Source of the DNA: Bacillota bacterium
GTDB taxonomy: Bacteria > Bacillota > Ch66
NCBI GenBank assembly: GCA_013178045.1
Contig: JABLXP010000001.1
Coordinates: 222,780-286,779 of the forward strand
Reading direction: 5' to 3'
Length of the DNA stretch: 64,000 bases
The notes below the pieces were generated by a model that had not been told where the DNA came from, searched no databases, and saw only the letters and a program-made list of their open reading frames with translations. The position numbers were made by a program, and so were the translations under genes. Within the stretch, counting starts at the first letter, position 1, and every line of letters begins with the position of its first letter. Of the stretch, positions 60,780 through 64,000 are shown piece by piece.

Positions 60780-60957
60780 TTGCAGATCTTTTGATTAATT
60801 GTCCCTAAAGAGTGGTCTCTAATTTTGGCAGCCCCCCAGGAGAAGTTGAAGTCAGGCCAAGGTTGAAAGATAAGCGCGAGTTGGCTACACTGGGAGTGGG
60901 AATGATTCATGATATTATCTTTAGGCTCAACAATATATTTATAAGGATGGGATACGC

Positions 60958-61395
60958 ATGCAGTTATTTATTTTTGCCTTGTTTACTCTGTTGATCGGTT
61001 TCGTCGGGGCTCTGCAGAATGTCTTTAATAATGCAATGAAAAGCTTTATCGGCCTATGGGAGACGACTTTTTTTGTTCACCTCTCCGGTGCGGTTGTCGC
61101 TCTAATTGCCATGCTTTTTTTTGGACAGGGGACGTTCTGGCAGTTGGAGAAAGCCCCATGGTTTGCCTGGCTGGGCGGGGTGTGTGGCGTGATCATTATC
61201 AGCGGCATCGTTCTGAGTATCCCTCGGCTGGGGGTTGTTGGAACGGTTGGATTGTTCGTATTTGGACAACTTCTGCTTTCGGTCCTGATCGACCAGTTTG
61301 GTTTATTCGGCGTCAGGCAGTTACCTCTCACCTTCATGAAAGCGAGTGGTCTGGTCTTAATGGGCCTGGGCCTATGGTTTTTCTTCCGCGGGTAA
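60958..61395 (+). CDS. DMT-superfamily (DUF606/YdcZ-like) small transporter
   Basis: A 145-residue protein with about five transmembrane helices, matching the size and pattern of DUF606/YdcZ (QNVFNNAMKSFIGLWETTFFVHLSGA; GIVLSIPRLGVVGTVGLFVFGQLLLSVLIDQFGL). Single-domain members may work as homo- or heterodimers. The solute is unknown. The ribosome site is weak (AAGGATGGG). It is probably monocistronic after groESL. Confidence 0.85.
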   Translation: MQLFIFALFTLLIGFVGALQNVFNNAMKSFIGLWETTFFVHLSGAVVALIAMLFFGQGTFWQLEKAPWFAWLGGVCGVIIISGIVLSIPRLGVVGTVGLFVFGQLLLSVLIDQFGLFGVRQLPLTFMKASGLVLMGLGLWFFFRG

Positions 61396-61539
61396 ATCGC
61401 GGGTAAATAAGGAGATAAAACTGGCTGGAGAACTACCAAGTTTACATAACGCCAAAATGCTTTTCCTGAAACCGGCATAACCCACTTCAACCGCTAATAG
61501 AATATGGTGAGTGAAATTACGGGTGAGGGGGAACTGGGG

Positions 61540-62232
61540 ATGTGGTTCAGGGTAACGAAGCGGAAGTTGGCTATTTTTTTTCTGGCCATTCTGATCATTT
61601 TCTTATGTACAGTCGTTTATCATTGGTGGTTCAATCACAGTGCGGTTGTACCCGAGGAACTCATTGGTGTGGCGATTGAAAACACGGCCCGGGCCCAGAG
61701 TTACCGTTATGAAATAGTGGCGCGTTCTCAGGTTGATGGTCAGTTCCGCACCTTGAGCGAAATCACGGGAGAAAAGGCTAAGAACGGCGATTTTCACATC
61801 AAGGGGGTCATGGTGAATTCGCCAGTTGATATTTACCAGATTGGTGACATCACTTACCATAAGGATTTATTCACCAACAAATGGATTGTGACTGAAGGCA
61901 GCAATCTGGCGAAAATGCAGGTGTTGATGACGGAAATCAATCCCCTGGCCCATTTCAACTTTCGACAGGTGGTTGGTGTCAAGTATCTTGGCCAGGAAAA
62001 GGTTCGCGATGAGCGGTGTTATGTGCTTGAATGCCAGCCACATCTGGAAAACCAGTACCTTGAACTCTTCTGGACTGAGTTTATTTATCAACTGTGGATT
62101 GACCGAAAAGACCAGCTGATCCGCAAAGCGTGCATCAAAGCCAGGCATAAGAGCAATGCTAACGCAGCTCTTTCCATCGATGTTCAGTTGTACGACTTTA
62201 ACCAGAACCTCGAGATAAAACCTCCTAGATAA
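61540..62232 (+). CDS. Membrane-anchored LppX/LolA-like hypothetical protein
   Basis: About 230 residues; ATG at 61540 after AGGGGGAAC. One N-terminal helix (KLAIFFLAILIIFLCTVVYHWWF) is followed by an outer domain with repeated beta-strand pattern (YRYEIVARSQVDG, FHIKGVMVNSPVDIYQIGDITYHKD, LWIDRKDQLIRKA) typical of LolA/LppX-like lipid carriers. The family is common in spore formers but unnamed. It is encoded alone; hpt follows with its own promoter. Confidence 0.7.
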   Translation: MWFRVTKRKLAIFFLAILIIFLCTVVYHWWFNHSAVVPEELIGVAIENTARAQSYRYEIVARSQVDGQFRTLSEITGEKAKNGDFHIKGVMVNSPVDIYQIGDITYHKDLFTNKWIVTEGSNLAKMQVLMTEINPLAHFNFRQVVGVKYLGQEKVRDERCYVLECQPHLENQYLELFWTEFIYQLWIDRKDQLIRKACIKARHKSNANAALSIDVQLYDFNQNLEIKPPR

Positions 62233-62270
62233 GCGGCCTAAACCAGCTCTTACCAGGACCCTAGTAGGGT

Positions 62271-62299
62271 TTGACATTCTGGAACCCTCCTGATATAAT
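62271..62299 (+). promoter_or_regulatory. Sigma-A promoter of hpt-guaA
   Basis: Consensus TTGACA (62271-62276) and TATAAT (62294-62299), spacer 17 bp, 39 bp before the hpt start. Confidence 0.9.
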
Positions 62300-62338
62300 T
62301 TCCACATAAATTGTCAAAATTGGTGGAGGAGTACCGGG

Positions 62339-62878
62339 ATGTTGACGATTGAACGCCGGATCTTAATAACAACCGAGCAGATTAAACAGCGCGTCAAGGA
62401 GATGGGAAAGGAAATCACCAGGGATTATGCGGACCGAGAGCTTTTGATCGTGGGGATCCTTAAAGGAGCTTTTGTGTTCATGGCTGACCTGGTTCGGGAA
62501 ATTACCATACCTGTTGCCCTAGATTTTATGGATGTGTCCAGTTATGGATCGGCGACGGAATCATCGGGAGTGGTCCGGATCATGAAGGACCTGGACCAAA
62601 GCATCGAGGGTAAACACGTCCTGGTCGTTGAGGATATCATCGATACGGGATTGACCCTTCATTATATTCAAGAAAACTTGCGTTCACGCCGCGCAGCCAG
62701 CGTGAAGATCTGTGCTTTCCTTGATAAACCCAGCCGGCGTAAAGTAAATATTTACCCGGATTACTTGGGTTTTTCGATTCCTGATGCATTTGTCGTGGGT
62801 TATGGGCTGGATTACGCCGAGAAGTTCCGTCAATTACCTTATGTGGCTGTTTTAGGCCCCGAAGACTACCAGGCTTAG
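62339..62878 (+). CDS. hpt: Hypoxanthine phosphoribosyltransferase
   Basis: A 179-residue protein of usual Hpt length. LVVEDIIDTGLTLHYI is the PRPP-binding loop, and VGILKGAFVFMADLVREI and DFMDVSSYGS complete the active site. It converts hypoxanthine and guanine to IMP and GMP. The gene leads to guaA, forming a purine salvage/synthesis pair. GGTGGAGGAG precedes the ATG. Confidence 0.95.
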   Translation: MLTIERRILITTEQIKQRVKEMGKEITRDYADRELLIVGILKGAFVFMADLVREITIPVALDFMDVSSYGSATESSGVVRIMKDLDQSIEGKHVLVVEDIIDTGLTLHYIQENLRSRRAASVKICAFLDKPSRRKVNIYPDYLGFSIPDAFVVGYGLDYAEKFRQLPYVAVLGPEDYQA

Positions 62879-62898
62879 TACTGAATAGTGATAACTTG

Positions 62899-62919
62899 AA
62901 GCTACCTCACCGGTAGCTT
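62899..62919 (+). terminator. Partial terminator between hpt and guaA
   Basis: AAGCTACC and GGTAGCTT form a perfect 8-bp stem with a 5-nt loop, followed by GTTCTTGTTG. guaA has only a short gap, so it may read through. Confidence 0.7.
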
Positions 62920-62949
62920 GTTCTTGTTGTAAAAGGAGGGACAAGCATA

Positions 62950-64000
62950 ATGACGGACAGGCCAGGGCAGGAACTGGTTTTAGTCCTGGATTTTGGCGGG
63001 CAGTACAACCAACTGATTGCCCGCCGCATCAGGGAACTCAATGTCTACAGTGAGATGCTGCCTTACAATACCCCGCTGGAGAAAGTCCTGGCGTTAAACC
63101 CGAAGGGGATCGTTTTTTCCGGCGGACCATCCAGTGTCTACGGCGATAAAGCCCCGGTTTGTGATCCGCGACTGTTCGAGAGCGGGATTCCAATTCTGGG
63201 AATTTGCTATGGCATGCAGTTGATGGCCCATCTCCTGGGTGGCCAGGTTAGGCGGGCGGAACACCGCGAGTACGGAAAAACCGAATTATGGATTGTCGAT
63301 GAGAACGATTCATTGTTTGCCGGACTGGAGCGTAATCAGACCTGTTGGATGAGCCACGGTGATCTGGTTGAGGCTCCACCCTCTGGATTTAAAGTGACGG
63401 CCCGGACCCCGAAAGCTCCTGTGGCGGCGATTAGCGATCCCCAGCGCCGCTTGTACGGCGTTCAGTTCCACCCCGAGGTCAAGCACACGCCGCGCGGCCA
63501 GGACCTGCTCCGTCACTTCCTGTTTGACGTTTGTGGTTGCCGTGGCGACTGGACGATGGAATCATTTATTGATAAAACGGTCGATGAGGTGCGGCAGGAG
63601 GTCAGCGGTGGGCAGGTACTGTGCGCTTTAAGCGGTGGCGTAGACTCGTCGGTAGCGGCTGCTCTGGTGCACCGGGCGATTGGCGATCAGTTAACGTGTG
63701 TGTTCGTTGACCACGGCCTGCTCAGAAAAGGCGAGGGAGAGCAGGTCCGGCGAACGTTTGCCGAACAGTTCCAGATGAAGCTGGTTTATGTTGATGCTCA
63801 GGGGAGATTCCTGACGCGTTTGGCCGGGGTGACTGACCCTGAGCAAAAACGCAAGATCATCGGCAATGAATTCATCCGCGTGTTTGAAGAAGAAGCCCGA
63901 AAGCTGGGGGCGGTTGACTATCTGGTTCAGGGTACTTTATACCCTGACATCATTGAGAGCGGGACTGAGACCGCAGCCGTAATCAAAACCCACCACAACG
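62950..64000 (+). CDS. guaA: GMP synthase (glutamine-hydrolysing), 5' part
   Basis: The first 350 residues are in the window. The amidotransferase domain (1-195) has [11 protein letters not shown] with the catalytic cysteine and [11 protein letters not shown]. The ATP pyrophosphatase domain begins with [14 protein letters not shown] near 221, and the [17 protein letters not shown] stretch is reached at the edge. It aminates XMP to GMP with glutamine. ATG at 62950 follows AAAAGGAGGGAC. The dimerisation domain lies outside. Confidence 0.97.
   Translation, partial: MTDRPGQELVLVLDFGGQYNQLIARRIRELNVYSEMLPYNTPLEKVLALNPKGIVFSGGPSSVYGDKAPVCDPRLFESGIPILGICYGMQLMAHLLGGQVRRAEHREYGKTELWIVDENDSLFAGLERNQTCWMSHGDLVEAPPSGFKVTARTPKAPVAAISDPQRRLYGVQFHPEVKHTPRGQDLLRHFLFDVCGCRGDWTMESFIDKTVDEVRQEVSGGQVLCALSGGVDSSVAAALVHRAIGDQLTCVFVDHGLLRKGEGEQVRRTFAEQFQMKLVYVDAQGRFLTRLAGVTDPEQKRKIIGNEFIRVFEEEARKLGAVDYLVQGTLYPDIIESGTETAAVIKTHHN

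Overview
The window looks like a chromosome segment from an anaerobic, probably endospore-forming Firmicute of the class Clostridia (Peptococcaceae / Moorella-type). The reasons are frequent TTG and GTG starts behind strong GGAGG ribosome sites, a CIRCE-controlled groESL operon, LysM, SLH and copper-amine-oxidase-type surface proteins, a DUF1657 protein of the kind seen in spore formers, an aldehyde:ferredoxin oxidoreductase with a molybdenum/tungsten cofactor operon, a fused homocysteine methyltransferase/methylene-THF reductase, and a family 4 iron-sulfur uracil-DNA glycosylase. The genus cannot be fixed from sequence alone. No tRNA, rRNA, CRISPR array or prophage was seen.

Layout. 1-2.8 kb: a truncated sigma-54 activator and a LysM protein. 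2.8-4.4 kb: a PadR-controlled pair of ArsP-like permeases. 4.5-4.9 kb: an IS66 remnant. 4.97-9.36 kb: a minus-strand operon of zinc-ribbon membrane proteins, one split by a frameshift in a G7 run. 9.6-13.8 kb is a worn accessory zone: an imperfect fold-back repeat, a response regulator/PAS/GGDEF protein with an unlisted 46-residue gene upstream, a Dam methylase pseudogene, a DUF2284 protein and an IS200/IS605-like end. 13.8-17.8 kb: an MBL/beta-CASP-like hydrolase and a YcdB/YcdC-SLH surface protein. 18-23.3 kb: a thioesterase, a flavin-binding-fold protein and an RND-adaptor/FtsX ABC exporter.

23.6-37.7 kb: one-carbon and housekeeping genes (metH-N/metF fusion, CoA-disulfide reductase-rhodanese, sdpRI, glycosyltransferase, cheW, acpS, nnr, alr, mazEF with promoter and palindrome, amidotransferase, amidohydrolase, deacetylase). 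37.8-47.1 kb: PerR-like regulator, lactate dehydrogenase, GH18-like protein, uracil-DNA glycosylase and the t6A pathway (tsaE-tsaB-rimI, and tsaD 2 kb later). The t6A genes are interrupted by a run of small cysteine-rich proteins and a ferredoxin. A tight cluster of DnaA boxes (47.12-47.29 kb) precedes lgt.

48.3-58.5 kb is the metabolic core: radical SAM-PDZ protein, polyferredoxin, AOR and 5-formyl-THF cyclo-ligase, then a molybdenum/tungsten-cofactor riboswitch with an intrinsic terminator, and the operon small protein-moeA-moeA/PBP-moaA-moaC-MOSC-mogA. Cofactor made by the second half would be inserted into the oxidoreductase of the first, with electrons carried by the ferredoxins. 58.6-64 kb holds groESL, a small DMT-type membrane protein, an anchored hypothetical protein, hpt and the 5' part of guaA.
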